Source: Methylophilus methylotrophus DSM 46235 = ATCC 53528 (GTDB taxonomy: Bacteria; Pseudomonadota; Gammaproteobacteria; Burkholderiales; Methylophilaceae). Taken from it: 64,000 nt of DNA. The stretch is from positions 171,143 to 235,142 of the forward strand of contig NZ_KB905141.1 of assembly GCF_000378225.1 (NCBI RefSeq), read 5' to 3'. Shown here piece by piece: positions 47,119 through 57,007 of this stretch (position 1 is its first letter; the number at the start of each line of letters is the position of its first letter). Position numbers and translations under genes: made by a program. The notes beneath the pieces are model-generated. The model was not told where the DNA came from. It saw only the letters and a program-made list of their open reading frames with translations, and did not search any database.

Positions 47119-48174
47119 ATGATCTTAGTCACTGGCGGTGCCGGCTTTATCGGCAGTAATTTTGTATTGGACTGGTTGGATAAGTTGGATGAACCAGTGA
47201 TCAATCTTGATAAGCTCACTTATGCGGGTAACTTGGATAACTTGAAAACCGTTGCTGATAACAAAAAACATATTTTTGTTAAGGGGGATATTGGTGATTT
47301 TGAGTTGGTAAGCAAGCTGCTGGCTGAGCATAAGCCTCGTGCAGTATTGAATTTTGCAGCTGAATCACATGTTGACCGCTCGATTCATGGACCTGAAGAC
47401 TTTATCCAGACCAATGTGGTTGGCACGTTTCACTTGCTGGAAGCGGTGCGCGCTTATTGGAGAGGGTTGGACGATGAAGAAAAAGCAGCTTTTAAATTTT
47501 TACATGTGTCTACTGACGAGGTATATGGCACTTTAGAGAAAAATGATCCGCCGTTTAACGAGCGCAATCGCTATGAGCCCAACAGCCCATACTCTGCCTC
47601 TAAAGCAGCGTCTGATCATTTAGTGCGTGCCTATCACCACACTTATGGTTTGCCGGTGTTGACCACAAATTGTTCAAATAACTATGGCCCGTACCACTTT
47701 CCCGAAAAGCTGATTCCATTGGTGATTCATAACGCGCTCAATGGTAAACCATTGCCGATTTATGGGGATGGTCAACAGATTCGTGACTGGCTGTTTGTGA
47801 AAGACCACTGTACCGCGATCCGCCGTGTATTATCCGCTGGCCGATTGGGGGAAACCTACAATGTAGGTGGCTGGAATGAAAAGCCGAACCTGGAAGTGGT
47901 GCATACCATTTGCGATATTCTGGATGAGTTGCAACCACGTGCAGATGGTCAATCTTATAAGTCGCAAATTACCTTTGTCAAAGATCGCCCTGGTCATGAC
48001 AGACGGTATGCCATTGATGCCACCAAACTTGAAAAAGAGTTAGGCTGGAAGCCCGCTGAGACTTTTGAAACCGGCATACGCAAAACGGTGCAATGGTATC
48101 TGGATAACCAGGCCTGGGTAGAGAATATTACCAGTGGCCAATATCTGAAGTGGGTAGAGAAGCAATATCAATGA
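47119..48174 (+). CDS. rfbB: dTDP-glucose 4,6-dehydratase
   Basis: Second step of dTDP-L-rhamnose synthesis. 351 residues: NAD Rossmann motif [12 protein letters not shown] at the N-terminus, catalytic HVSTDEVYG and YSASK (Y-x3-K), and [17 protein letters not shown]. Base composition rises again here, so the rhamnose genes look more native than the upstream transferases. Confidence 0.97.
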   Translation: MILVTGGAGFIGSNFVLDWLDKLDEPVINLDKLTYAGNLDNLKTVADNKKHIFVKGDIGDFELVSKLLAEHKPRAVLNFAAESHVDRSIHGPEDFIQTNVVGTFHLLEAVRAYWRGLDDEEKAAFKFLHVSTDEVYGTLEKNDPPFNERNRYEPNSPYSASKAASDHLVRAYHHTYGLPVLTTNCSNNYGPYHFPEKLIPLVIHNALNGKPLPIYGDGQQIRDWLFVKDHCTAIRRVLSAGRLGETYNVGGWNEKPNLEVVHTICDILDELQPRADGQSYKSQITFVKDRPGHDRRYAIDATKLEKELGWKPAETFETGIRKTVQWYLDNQAWVENITSGQYLKWVEKQYQ

Positions 48175-49058
48175 AACTTCTGCTGACAGGATGTAATGGC
48201 CAATTGGGGTTTGAATTGCAGCGTAGCTTGGCCCCGTTGGCTGAGGTGGTTGCCATAGGCTCAGCGGATTGCGATTTGTCTGATGAAGCGGCATTAAGGT
48301 CACTTATCCAGAAGGTAAAACCGGACGGGATCATTAATCCGGCAGCTTATACGGCCGTTGACAAGGCTGAGACGGATACAGAACAAGCACGCAAGGTAAA
48401 TGCGGATGCGCCACGTATCATAGGCGACGAAGCCAGTAAGTTAGGTGCTTTCGTCATTCACTTCTCCACAGACTATGTGTTTGAAGGGATAGGCGAGCAG
48501 TTTTATAAAGAGAGTGATGCGACTAACCCTCAAAACATATATGGCCTGACCAAAAGAGATGGTGAGTGCGCGTTACAACAAAGTTGTCCGCAAAGCTTGA
48601 TTATGCGCACAAGCTGGGTCGTCGGAGCGCATGGGGGCAATTTTGCCAAAACCATGTTGCGCCTGGCTGCTGAGCGCGACAGTTTAAGTGTGGTTGCCGA
48701 CCAGTATGGGGCGCCGACTTCAGCAGCCTTGCTGGCGGATGTGACCGCGCAGTTGGTCGGACGTATCAGGCAGCAGGGGCTGCAGGGCTTTCCATTCGGT
48801 TTATACCATGTGGTTGCTTCTGGGGTGACCAATTGGCATGCCTATGCCCAGTTTGTGATTGCTGAGGCAATCAAGGCGGGCAAGGCAATCAAGGTGCAGC
48901 CGGAAACCATCAAGCCGATTGCGACCAGTGATTATCCGGTGCCTGCCAAGCGGCCAGCTAACTCCCGGTTGGATACAAGCTTGTTCCAGAAAACGTTCAA
49001 CCTGCTATTGCCGCATTGGGAACACGGTGTTTCCCATGTGCTAAAACAAATTTTATAA
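48171..49058 (+). CDS. rfbD: dTDP-4-dehydrorhamnose reductase
   Basis: Last step of dTDP-L-rhamnose formation. 295 residues from ATG 48171, which overlaps the rfbB stop (ATGA). Motifs are [39 protein letters not shown] and YGLTKRDGE (Y-x3-K). Confidence 0.96.
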   Translation: MKLLLTGCNGQLGFELQRSLAPLAEVVAIGSADCDLSDEAALRSLIQKVKPDGIINPAAYTAVDKAETDTEQARKVNADAPRIIGDEASKLGAFVIHFSTDYVFEGIGEQFYKESDATNPQNIYGLTKRDGECALQQSCPQSLIMRTSWVVGAHGGNFAKTMLRLAAERDSLSVVADQYGAPTSAALLADVTAQLVGRIRQQGLQGFPFGLYHVVASGVTNWHAYAQFVIAEAIKAGKAIKVQPETIKPIATSDYPVPAKRPANSRLDTSLFQKTFNLLLPHWEHGVSHVLKQIL

Positions 49059-49064
49059 GGATGC

Positions 49065-49955
49065 ATGATGGCTAAACATAGAAAAGGCATAATTCTGGCA
49101 GGGGGGTCTGGCACCCGTTTATACCCTGCCACGCAGGCTGTTTCAAAACAATTGATCCCGGTGTATGACAAACCAATGGTGTATTACCCTTTGTCAACGC
49201 TGATGCTATCGGGCATAAAAGATATTTTGCTGATTTCAACGCCACAAGATACTCCAAGATTTGAGCAATTGCTCGGTGATGGATCGCAATGGGGCATGAA
49301 TATTCAATATGCGGTACAGCCTTCGCCAGATGGCCTGGCCCAGGCTTTTATTATTGGCAAAGATTTTATCAATGGTCATCCGAGTGCCTTAGTGTTGGGC
49401 GATAATATTTTTTATGGACATGAATTAGCCTCCGGCCTACAAGCAGCAAATATGCAAACTGAAGGCGCAACGGTGTTTGCTTATCCAGTGCATGATCCTG
49501 AGCGTTATGGTGTGGTGGAGTTTGACGCTGAAGGTAAGGCGATTAGTTTGGAAGAAAAACCTACCAAGCCTAAATCACGCTATGCAGTGACAGGTTTGTA
49601 TTTTTATGATAACCAAGTGTGTGATATTGCCGCCAATATGAAGCCCTCACCTAGAGGCGAGTTAGAAATTACCGATGTGAACAAACAATATTTGTCACAA
49701 AATCAACTCAATGTGAAGGTGATGGGGCGTGGCCATGCGTGGCTGGATACGGGCACGCATGAATCTTTACTTGAGGCCTCATTGTTTATTCAAACCATTG
49801 AAAATCGTCAAGGACTCAAGGTTGCCTGCCCTGAAGAAATCGCCTACCGCATGGGCTACATTTCTGCTGAGGCGCTGCTTAAACAAGCCGAGCTCTATAA
49901 GAAAAATGGCTATGGGCAGTATTTAATGCAAATTGTAAATGAGAGGGTGTTTTAA
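49065..49955 (+). CDS. rfbA: Glucose-1-phosphate thymidylyltransferase
   Basis: First step of dTDP-rhamnose synthesis. 296 residues with [42 protein letters not shown] and [20 protein letters not shown]. Two adjacent ATG codons open it. The last base of the stop is the first base of the rfbC ATG. Confidence 0.97.
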   Translation: MMAKHRKGIILAGGSGTRLYPATQAVSKQLIPVYDKPMVYYPLSTLMLSGIKDILLISTPQDTPRFEQLLGDGSQWGMNIQYAVQPSPDGLAQAFIIGKDFINGHPSALVLGDNIFYGHELASGLQAANMQTEGATVFAYPVHDPERYGVVEFDAEGKAISLEEKPTKPKSRYAVTGLYFYDNQVCDIAANMKPSPRGELEITDVNKQYLSQNQLNVKVMGRGHAWLDTGTHESLLEASLFIQTIENRQGLKVACPEEIAYRMGYISAEALLKQAELYKKNGYGQYLMQIVNERVF

Positions 49956-50503
49956 TGCAGGCGATTAAAACAGCTATTGCTGATGTGGTGGTATTTGAAC
50001 CTAAAGTATTTGGGGATGCCCGTGGCTTTTTTTATGAAAGCTTTAACGAGAATGTGTTTGCAGAAGCCACCGGGTTGCGCCCCAGGTTTGTGCAAGATAA
50101 TCACTCAAAGTCTTCTAAACACGTACTGCGTGGTCTTCATTATCAAATTCAACAGCCGCAAGGCAAGCTGGTTCGGGTCACTCAGGGTGAAGTCTTTGAT
50201 GTGGCTGTAGACCTGCGTTCTAACTCGCCCACCTTTGGACAATGGGTAGGTGAAATACTTAGCGCAGAAAATAAGCGAATGCTGTGGGTGCCTGAAGGTT
50301 TTGCGCATGGTTTTGTGGTGCTTTCTGATACGGCTGAATTCTTGTACAAGACCACGGACTTTTATGCGCCGCAACATGAGCGTTGCGTTATCTGGAATGA
50401 TCCTGATTTGAAAATTGATTGGCCCATTGGAGAGTCACCCTCATTATCTGCAAAAGATGCTCAAGGCTTAAGTTTTCTGGAAGCGGAAAAGTATATGAGC
50501 TAG
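49955..50503 (+). CDS. rfbC: dTDP-4-dehydrorhamnose 3,5-epimerase
   Basis: 182 residues, cupin fold, with PKVFGDARGFFYESFNE, the catalytic-His stretch LRGLHYQIQQPQGKLV, and WVPEGFAHGF. The stop shares a base with rfbA's in a TAATG junction. A small perfect inverted repeat (gacatt-taat-aatgtc, 50503-50518) overlaps its end but lacks a T-run. Confidence 0.96.
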   Translation: MQAIKTAIADVVVFEPKVFGDARGFFYESFNENVFAEATGLRPRFVQDNHSKSSKHVLRGLHYQIQQPQGKLVRVTQGEVFDVAVDLRSNSPTFGQWVGEILSAENKRMLWVPEGFAHGFVVLSDTAEFLYKTTDFYAPQHERCVIWNDPDLKIDWPIGESPSLSAKDAQGLSFLEAEKYMS

Positions 50504-50580
50504 ACATTTAATAATGTCCCACTAAAGTTAATTGGTATTGATCGTATATTAACTAATCTTAATAATTGATGGATGTAAAA

Positions 50581-51576
50581 ATGAAAGTATTAGTAGTGGG
50601 CGGAGCAGGATATATTGGCTCTCATATGGTGAAAATGCTCCTTAACGCCAATCATCAAGTGATTACGTTAGATAATCTATCAAGCGGTCATCGTGATGCG
50701 GTGATAGGAGGCGTGTTTGTTGAAGGTGATTTGGCGGATAACGATTGTTTATATCGCGTATTTGAGGAACATAAACCCGATGCTGTGATGCACTTTGCCT
50801 CTTTCATACAAGTTGGTGAGTCCGTTCGCAAGCCAGACATATATTATCGAAACAATGTCACAAACACCTTAAATTTGCTGGATATCATGCTCAAGTTTAA
50901 TGTGAAAAAATTCATTTTCTCATCTACGGCGGCGGTATTTGGCGAGCCTGACTATGTGCCGATTGATGAAGCACACCCTAACCGACCTTTAAACCCTTAT
51001 GGCCGCTCAAAACTGATGATAGAGCATGTATTGGCCGATTACGCCAAAGCGTTTGATTTGAGGTCGGTTTGCTTGCGCTATTTTAACGCGGCAGGTGCAG
51101 ACCCTGAAGGGCAATTAGGTGAGCGTCATGATCCAGAAACCCATCTGATCCCGCTCATATTGCAGGCAGCTTCTGGTCGGCGTGAAAATATTCAGGTGTT
51201 TGGACGAGATTATGATACGCCGGATGGTACTTGTATTCGGGACTACATCCATATTGTAGATTTATGCTCTGCACATCTTGCCGCCTTGGACTACTTGGTC
51301 AATGGCGGTGAAAGTGATCGCTTTAATCTGGGTAACGGGTCTGGATTTTCGGTGCAAGAGGTACTAGACGCAGTGCAAAAAGTTTCTGGCAAGCAGGTTA
51401 AGGTCATTGATGGTCCGCGTAGAGATGGGGACCCGGCAAGGCTGGTGGCTGATGCCAAACGTGCGAGAAGTGTGTTGAACTGGAAACCTGTATTTACCGA
51501 CTTGGAAACGATTGTTAAACATGCTTGGCAGTGGGAGATAAAGTGTTTGGATCGCGCCTCAAAAGTATCGGCTTGA
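50581..51576 (+). CDS. galE: UDP-glucose 4-epimerase
   Basis: Interconverts UDP-glucose and UDP-galactose, supplying galactose for EPS. 331 residues with VVGGAGYIGSHMVKMLL, the FSSTAAVFGEP strand, YGRSKLMIE (Y-x3-K) and RYFNAAGADPEG. ATG 50581 is chosen because it gives the standard GalE N-terminus and follows ggatg; TTG 50566 and ATG 50569 are in frame upstream. Confidence 0.95.
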   Translation: MKVLVVGGAGYIGSHMVKMLLNANHQVITLDNLSSGHRDAVIGGVFVEGDLADNDCLYRVFEEHKPDAVMHFASFIQVGESVRKPDIYYRNNVTNTLNLLDIMLKFNVKKFIFSSTAAVFGEPDYVPIDEAHPNRPLNPYGRSKLMIEHVLADYAKAFDLRSVCLRYFNAAGADPEGQLGERHDPETHLIPLILQAASGRRENIQVFGRDYDTPDGTCIRDYIHIVDLCSAHLAALDYLVNGGESDRFNLGNGSGFSVQEVLDAVQKVSGKQVKVIDGPRRDGDPARLVADAKRARSVLNWKPVFTDLETIVKHAWQWEIKCLDRASKVSA

Positions 51577-51630
51577 ATTGATCATCGCAAATGATGCGTG
51601 TGCCTTTAGTCTTTTTTATTTAATTTTTGG

Positions 51631-53052
51631 ATGTCTTTAATGAAAATTGTCCCCGTCATTTTGTCCGGTGGTTCTGGTACGCGATTATGGCCGTTGTCAC
51701 GCGCGGTTTTGCCTAAACAGTTATTGCCTTTGGTGACCGAAAATACGATGTTACAGGAGACATTGATCCGGCTTTCTAGCTGGGCGGATGTCGGTCATCC
51801 TATCGTCGTCTGTGGTAACGATCATCGCTTTTTGGTGGCGGAGCAATTACGGCAAGTGAATTTGACACCTGAGGCGATTGTGCTGGAGCCGGTGGCGCGA
51901 AATACGGCACCTGCGATTGCTGCTGCGGCTGTGACTTTAAAAGACAAAGATGTCTTGATGCTGGTGTTGCCTGCGGATCATGTGATTACTGACGTCACTG
52001 CTTTTGAGGCTGCTGTGCGTCGTGCCTGCGTTGCAGCAGAGCAGGGGAAACTGGTCACATTTGGTATAGAGCCTACACAGCCGGAAACCGGTTATGGTTA
52101 TATCCAATCAGGTGCAGAATTGGAAGCATGTGATGGTTGCTTTGAAGTGGCACGTTTTGTTGAGAAGCCTGATGCTGCGACTGCACAGCAATATTTGGAT
52201 GCCGGAAACTTTTATTGGAACAGCGGCATGTTTTTGTTTAAACCGGCTGTGTTCCTGGCTGAGTTGCAGCAATACGCGCCAGCCATGGTCAGTGCGGTAA
52301 GCAATGCCGTTGCGCAAAGTTATAAAGACCTGGATTTTGTGCGCTTGCATGAGGCCTCGTTTGCTGAGTCTCCTTCTGATTCAATTGACTATGCCGTCAT
52401 GGAAAAAACCAAACTGGCGGCCGTGGTACCTGCCAGCATGGGGTGGAATGATGTTGGCTCATGGACTGCCTTAAAAGAAGTGCAGCCCAATGATGCGGAT
52501 GGGAATGCTACACGCGGGGATGTGTTTCTTAAAAATGTGAAAAATACCTTGGTACGGGCGGAAGAGCGCTTTGTGGCTGCCGTTGGCGTAGAGGATTTGC
52601 TGATTGTTGAAACCAGTGATGCGATCCTGGTTGCGCACCGTGATTGTGCGCAGGATGTCAAGAATATTGTTGATCATTTGAAGGCAAGCGGACGTTCTGA
52701 ACATAAGATGCATCCCCGTGTTTATCGCCCTTGGGGTTGGTACGAGGGAATCGATATCGGCGAGCGTTTCCAGGTCAAGCGTATTATGGTGAAACCAGGT
52801 GAAAGATTGTCACTGCAAATGCATCATCATCGGGCTGAGCACTGGGTGGTTGTCAGTGGGTCTGCCATGATCACTATTGATGATGTCACCAAGCTCTATA
52901 CTGAAAACGAATCTACTTATATACCGATTGGCTCAACGCACCGACTAGAGAATCCAGGTAAATTGCCTTTGCATTTAATCGAGGTGCAATCCGGTAGTTA
53001 TCTTGGAGAAGATGACATCGTGCGTTTTGAAGATACCTACGGCCGTAGTTAG
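51631..53052 (+). CDS. manC: Mannose-1-phosphate guanylyltransferase / mannose-6-phosphate isomerase
   Basis: 473 residues, two domains. GDP-mannose pyrophosphorylase (about 1-340): VPVILSGGSGTRLWPLSR, AIVLEPVARNTAPAIAAA, FVEKPDAATAQQYL. Type II PMI cupin (about 345-473): RPWGWYEGIDIGERFQVKRI, SLQMHHHRAEHWVVVSG. It supplies GDP-mannose together with the phosphomutase downstream. ATG 51640 is a possible alternative start. Confidence 0.95.
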   Translation: MSLMKIVPVILSGGSGTRLWPLSRAVLPKQLLPLVTENTMLQETLIRLSSWADVGHPIVVCGNDHRFLVAEQLRQVNLTPEAIVLEPVARNTAPAIAAAAVTLKDKDVLMLVLPADHVITDVTAFEAAVRRACVAAEQGKLVTFGIEPTQPETGYGYIQSGAELEACDGCFEVARFVEKPDAATAQQYLDAGNFYWNSGMFLFKPAVFLAELQQYAPAMVSAVSNAVAQSYKDLDFVRLHEASFAESPSDSIDYAVMEKTKLAAVVPASMGWNDVGSWTALKEVQPNDADGNATRGDVFLKNVKNTLVRAEERFVAAVGVEDLLIVETSDAILVAHRDCAQDVKNIVDHLKASGRSEHKMHPRVYRPWGWYEGIDIGERFQVKRIMVKPGERLSLQMHHHRAEHWVVVSGSAMITIDDVTKLYTENESTYIPIGSTHRLENPGKLPLHLIEVQSGSYLGEDDIVRFEDTYGRS

Positions 53053-53061
53053 GTGTTTGGT

Positions 53062-54486
53062 ATGCAAACATTACAAGCGGTGATGCAACAGAGCGGGGTG
53101 GCGTTTGGCACCAGTGGCGCACGCGGTTTGGTCTCTGCGTTGACCAATGAGGTCTGTGCTGCATATACCCAAGCCTTTGTACGCACCATGCGTGCAAGTT
53201 TTGATTTTGACGAGGTGGCGATTGCAGTGGATTTGCGTCCAAGCAGTTTACGCATTGCGCAGGCTTGTGCGAGCATGCTACACAAACTGGGTGTAACCCC
53301 CGTGTTTTGTGGTGCAATTCCTACGCCTGCGTTGGCATTATATGCCCAGGCACGCCAAATCCCTGGCATCATGGTGACTGGCAGCCATATCCCGTTTGAT
53401 CGTAATGGTTTGAAGTTTTATCGCCCTGATGGCGAAATCAGTAAACAGGATGAAGCAGCCATGCTGATCTCTGCGGTTGATGCTGGCAGTGTAGATGAGA
53501 CACCGTTACCACCGATCAACGAGGCGGCGTATGAGGGCTATGTGCAACGCTATGTCACGATGGCGGGTGCGCAGGCCTTGGCTGGACTCAAATTAGCCAT
53601 TTATCAGCATTCCAGCGTCGGTCGCGATTTGATGCATGCATTACTGACCGCACTGGGCGCTGAGGTTGTTTGCTTGGAGAGATCTGACTCTTTTGTACCC
53701 ATTGATACCGAAGCAGTGTCGGCTGATGATGTGACCAGAGGCAAAGCATGGGCTGAGCAATATCAGGTGGATGCGATTATCTCTACCGATGGCGATGGTG
53801 ACCGTCCACTGATCAGCGATGAGCGTGGTCAATGGTTACGCGGCGACATTGTTGGCTTGCTGACAGCCCGCGCACTCAATATTACGCACCTGGCGGTGCC
53901 TGTCAGCTGTAATACTGCGATCGAAAAAAGTGGTTTTTTTACGCAGGTCACCCGCACCAGAATCGGCTCTCCATATGTAATTGCCGGCATGGAGAGACTG
54001 GCGTCTGAAGGTGCGACCAGCGTGGCTGGTTTTGAGGCAAATGGCGGTTTTCTGTTGGCCACTCAGCCTCCTGGATTGTCAGGCCTCGCGCCATTGCCAA
54101 CCAGGGATGCGGTGCTGCCTGTGGTGGTCTTGCTTTCCCAGGTTAAACAGTTAGGCCAGCCTTTGTCTCAACAGGTGACGGCCTTGCCCCAACGTTATAC
54201 GGCCAGTGATCGTTTGCAGAATTTTGCCACCAGTAAAAGTCAGGCATTGCTGGCTGAATGGTCTGCCAACCAGGCTGCTCTGGCTGAGGCCTTAAATCTG
54301 AGTGCACCAGTCAACAGCATTGATAATACAGATGGATTAAGAATAACGTTGGCGTCAGGACAAATTGTTCATTTGCGGCCCTCTGGAAATGCGCCTGAAT
54401 TCAGGTGTTATGTTGAGGATGAGACCCCGGAGTCAGCCATGAAGCTACTTGAAGTGACGCTGAAACAACTCTCTAAGTTTGCTTGA
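53062..54486 (+). CDS. Phosphomannomutase/phosphoglucomutase-family protein
   Basis: 474 residues from ATG 53062 (ribosome-binding site aggtg; GTG 53053 is an upstream alternative). Alpha-D-phosphohexomutase family. FGTSGARG at the N-terminus, phosphoserine loop MVTGSHIPFDRNGLKFY (Ser108; TGSH in place of the usual TASH), metal loop STDGDGDRPL, sugar loop GFEANGGFLL, and phosphate-binding RPSGNAPEFR. Its position after manC points to Man-6-P/Man-1-P conversion. Confidence 0.88.
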   Translation: MQTLQAVMQQSGVAFGTSGARGLVSALTNEVCAAYTQAFVRTMRASFDFDEVAIAVDLRPSSLRIAQACASMLHKLGVTPVFCGAIPTPALALYAQARQIPGIMVTGSHIPFDRNGLKFYRPDGEISKQDEAAMLISAVDAGSVDETPLPPINEAAYEGYVQRYVTMAGAQALAGLKLAIYQHSSVGRDLMHALLTALGAEVVCLERSDSFVPIDTEAVSADDVTRGKAWAEQYQVDAIISTDGDGDRPLISDERGQWLRGDIVGLLTARALNITHLAVPVSCNTAIEKSGFFTQVTRTRIGSPYVIAGMERLASEGATSVAGFEANGGFLLATQPPGLSGLAPLPTRDAVLPVVVLLSQVKQLGQPLSQQVTALPQRYTASDRLQNFATSKSQALLAEWSANQAALAEALNLSAPVNSIDNTDGLRITLASGQIVHLRPSGNAPEFRCYVEDETPESAMKLLEVTLKQLSKFA

Positions 54487-54572
54487 GTTGTGATTGATGA
54501 GAATGTTAGCTAACCATTGCAAGCATCGACTTGTCATCTTGGGCTGTACATAAAAATTAGTATCAATGGCGC

Positions 54573-56150
54573 ATGATATGTGGAATGTTCAACTCTAAAT
54601 TGATCTCGCAAAGACTTCTGATTCTCAATGCCTTTAATAAATATTGGCATAGACCTAGCATATTATTAGTCACCGCTGCTTTGCTAGGCGCAATGACCGT
54701 TTTTGGGTTTGCGCCTTTTTATTTTTATTGTCTCCCTCTCATCACTCTATTTGTTTTATGTTGGCTGCTTTGTCGCAGTCAAACGCCTTTTCATGCGTTT
54801 TGCTTAGGTCTCTGTTTTGGCCTGGGGATGTATGTGGCTGGCTTGTCATGGATGGTGACGACCCTGCATGAATTTGGTGAAATGCCATTATGGCTGGCTT
54901 ATTTGTCTACGGCGATATTGTGCTTATACCTGGCCAGTTTTACTGCTCTGGCGACGTGGATGGCCGCATATGTCCGAGCCTTATGGTGCTTGCCTTTTGC
55001 CTGGGGCCTGGCGGATTGGCTAAGAGGCTACATAGGCGGTGGTTTCCCCTGGTTGACCATGGGCTACACCCAGGTACCCGGAGGTTTGTTCAGCAGCTAC
55101 TTGCCCGTGACTGGAGTATACGGTCTAAGTATTATCCTGGTGGGGATAGTGGTCACTTTATTGTATGCGTTGCGTGGCACGAGTAGAAGGCGGTGGGTAG
55201 GGGCTTTGTCGATATCAGTGATTGTTGCCCTTGGGATGGGTCTGCAGCATGTCGGCTGGACGACAAAGGGTGATCCTATTCGGCTGTCTTTGCTGCAAGG
55301 GAATATCAGCCAGCAGACCAAGTGGTCTGTTGATCAAAGTAAGCAAATCGTTTTGAGTTATCTGGATTTAATGCAGCAGGCTGATGCAGAGGTGATGGTA
55401 TTGCCAGAAACAGCGTTTCCTATTTACCTCTCCCAAGCCATGGGCAAAACAAAAGACAAGTTAATGGCGTTGGCATTTGAAAAACATGCTGACATTCTTG
55501 TTGGGATGCTTGATTGGCAAGGTGCTGGCGAAACGCGGCAAAAATTTAACGCCGTTGTGAATTATGGCGTCTCAGGATTACAGGTTCAGCATAAAACGCA
55601 TCTGGTGCCATTCGGGGAGTTTGTACCGCTACCATTTCTATTTTCGCCCATCTACCAGCATTGGTTTCATATGCCTCATAATGATTTTTCGGTAGGCCAA
55701 GCAAAACAATTATTTTTGCTTGGAGCTAACAATGTCGCTGTGTCAATTTGCTATGACGACCTTTTTGGGGCTGACCTGGCAGAATATGCTCGAGAAGCAA
55801 GCTATATTGTCAGCGTAAGTAATGGCGCCTGGTTCGGAAATAGCGTTGGGCTTGAGCAATATCTGCAGTTCAGCCAGGCTCGTGCAATAGAGAGCCAAAA
55901 AATGATTGCAAGAGCGAGTAATAACGGCATCACGGCTTTTATTGATAAAAACGGAGAAGTTCTCGTTCGTGCAGCAAAAAACAAGGCTTTGACGCTTAAC
56001 TATACTGTCGATAGCTATCAAGGCGCCACTTTTTACAGCCGCTGCAAAGACGCTATTTTTTACATTCTTGAATTGATCGGCCTGATCTGCATTGCCTCCA
56101 GACTAATATCTGTCAAAAAAAATTCACAAATCAATGGAAGTTGTGTGTAA
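54573..56150 (+). CDS. Apolipoprotein N-acyltransferase (Lnt)-like protein in the EPS locus
   Basis: 525 residues. N-terminal half with about six membrane helices, including GFAPFYFYCLPLITLFVL and AWGLADWLRGYIGGGFPWLTMGY. C-terminal nitrilase domain with the triad Glu279 (VLPETAFP), Lys341 (HKTHLVPFGEF) and Cys393 (SICYDDLFG). All catalytic residues are present. Housekeeping lnt normally lies elsewhere (next to ybeX/corC), so this may be a second copy dedicated to a locus product such as the EpsD lipoprotein. Confidence 0.88.
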   Translation: MICGMFNSKLISQRLLILNAFNKYWHRPSILLVTAALLGAMTVFGFAPFYFYCLPLITLFVLCWLLCRSQTPFHAFCLGLCFGLGMYVAGLSWMVTTLHEFGEMPLWLAYLSTAILCLYLASFTALATWMAAYVRALWCLPFAWGLADWLRGYIGGGFPWLTMGYTQVPGGLFSSYLPVTGVYGLSIILVGIVVTLLYALRGTSRRRWVGALSISVIVALGMGLQHVGWTTKGDPIRLSLLQGNISQQTKWSVDQSKQIVLSYLDLMQQADAEVMVLPETAFPIYLSQAMGKTKDKLMALAFEKHADILVGMLDWQGAGETRQKFNAVVNYGVSGLQVQHKTHLVPFGEFVPLPFLFSPIYQHWFHMPHNDFSVGQAKQLFLLGANNVAVSICYDDLFGADLAEYAREASYIVSVSNGAWFGNSVGLEQYLQFSQARAIESQKMIARASNNGITAFIDKNGEVLVRAAKNKALTLNYTVDSYQGATFYSRCKDAIFYILELIGLICIASRLISVKKNSQINGSCV

Positions 56151-56296
56151 AATGGTGTATGTAAAGGTGCACGTTAATGGTGCGTCAACGCGGGTTGGCT
56201 GGTTTATTTGGAGCATAACTGGCTGATAATCCCACTTTTTAATCTGACTACAAAAATAAGTTGTTGATTATAAAAGCATTAATATTTTTGTAATAT

Positions 56297-56312
56297 TGGT
56301 ATATTTCTTGCT
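56297..56312 (+). promoter_or_regulatory. Candidate sigma-54 promoter of the PEP-CTERM genes
   Basis: TGGTATA-tttc-TTGCT: GG (56298-56299) and GC (56310-56311) are spaced by exactly 10 bases and the -12 box TTGC is perfect; the -24 box keeps TGG-A. It lies in the 287-base AT-rich gap after the lnt-like gene, 126 bases before the first PEP-CTERM gene. No clear terminator was seen in this gap. Confidence 0.5.
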
Positions 56313-56437
56313 GTGATAATTAATAACGATTAACGAAACGCCCGCACTATTTGGCTTTAATTAAAATTAGCCCGAATGGGTAGTTTTGCAAATAAAAGAA
56401 TTTGATTATTGTATTAATAAAATTGAGGAGAATTAAG

Positions 56438-56965
56438 ATGAGTATAGTGAAAGGATTAGCAATTGCGGCTTTAGCCTCCTTTGCTGTAAATGCAGGTGCG
56501 ACCACTGTAACACTTGGCGCAGGTTCGTCTACGTTGCCTATGGTAGTTGCGGCGGGTGGTATTCTGGGCCCCACTGTCAGTTTTAATGACATTTTTAATT
56601 TCACGCTCGCTGGCCCCGGCAAAATAAGCTACCAAGTCACTGAGAAAGAAGTCGTGTTTGGTTATCCTGACCCATCAAGTTCTCTCGGGTTTTCAGTGGC
56701 TCAAATTTATGACATTTCTGATACATCCTTTACCTATGGCTTGTACAATGCTTCCAATGCATTGGTGACCGATTTGAATAATCTGACATCTGGTGCTTAC
56801 TACATTAAAGTATCCGGCACAACAACAGGTCTTTTTGGTGGGCAGTACACATTAAAAACCACTATTACGGCCTTGCCAGTGCCTGAGCCAGAAACAAATC
56901 TGATGATGTTGTTGGGCTTGGCTGCCATCGGCACACTCACATACCGCAAGAAAAATTCACTGTAA
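56438..56965 (+). CDS. PEP-CTERM protein 1 (FxDxF-type)
   Basis: 175 residues from ATG 56438 (ribosome-binding site gaggag). Signal peptide about 1-21 (LAIAALASFAVNAGA). The middle has FNDIF, the FxDxF-type motif, in a beta-rich secreted domain. C-terminal sorting signal: VPEPETNLMM, a hydrophobic helix, then RKKNSL. Expected to be cleaved by the exosortase and surface-located or released into the EPS matrix. Confidence 0.9.
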   Translation: MSIVKGLAIAALASFAVNAGATTVTLGAGSSTLPMVVAAGGILGPTVSFNDIFNFTLAGPGKISYQVTEKEVVFGYPDPSSSLGFSVAQIYDISDTSFTYGLYNASNALVTDLNNLTSGAYYIKVSGTTTGLFGGQYTLKTTITALPVPEPETNLMMLLGLAAIGTLTYRKKNSL

Positions 56966-57007
56966 TTTTTTTACGCTGATTTTTATTGTGACTATGGGAG
57001 AACTAAA

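Noticed and set aside
56160-56180. gtgcacg-ttaa-tggtgc as a sigma-54 promoter
   Set aside because: The -12 element does not match TTGC at the needed 10-base spacing; the site at 56297-56312 fits better.
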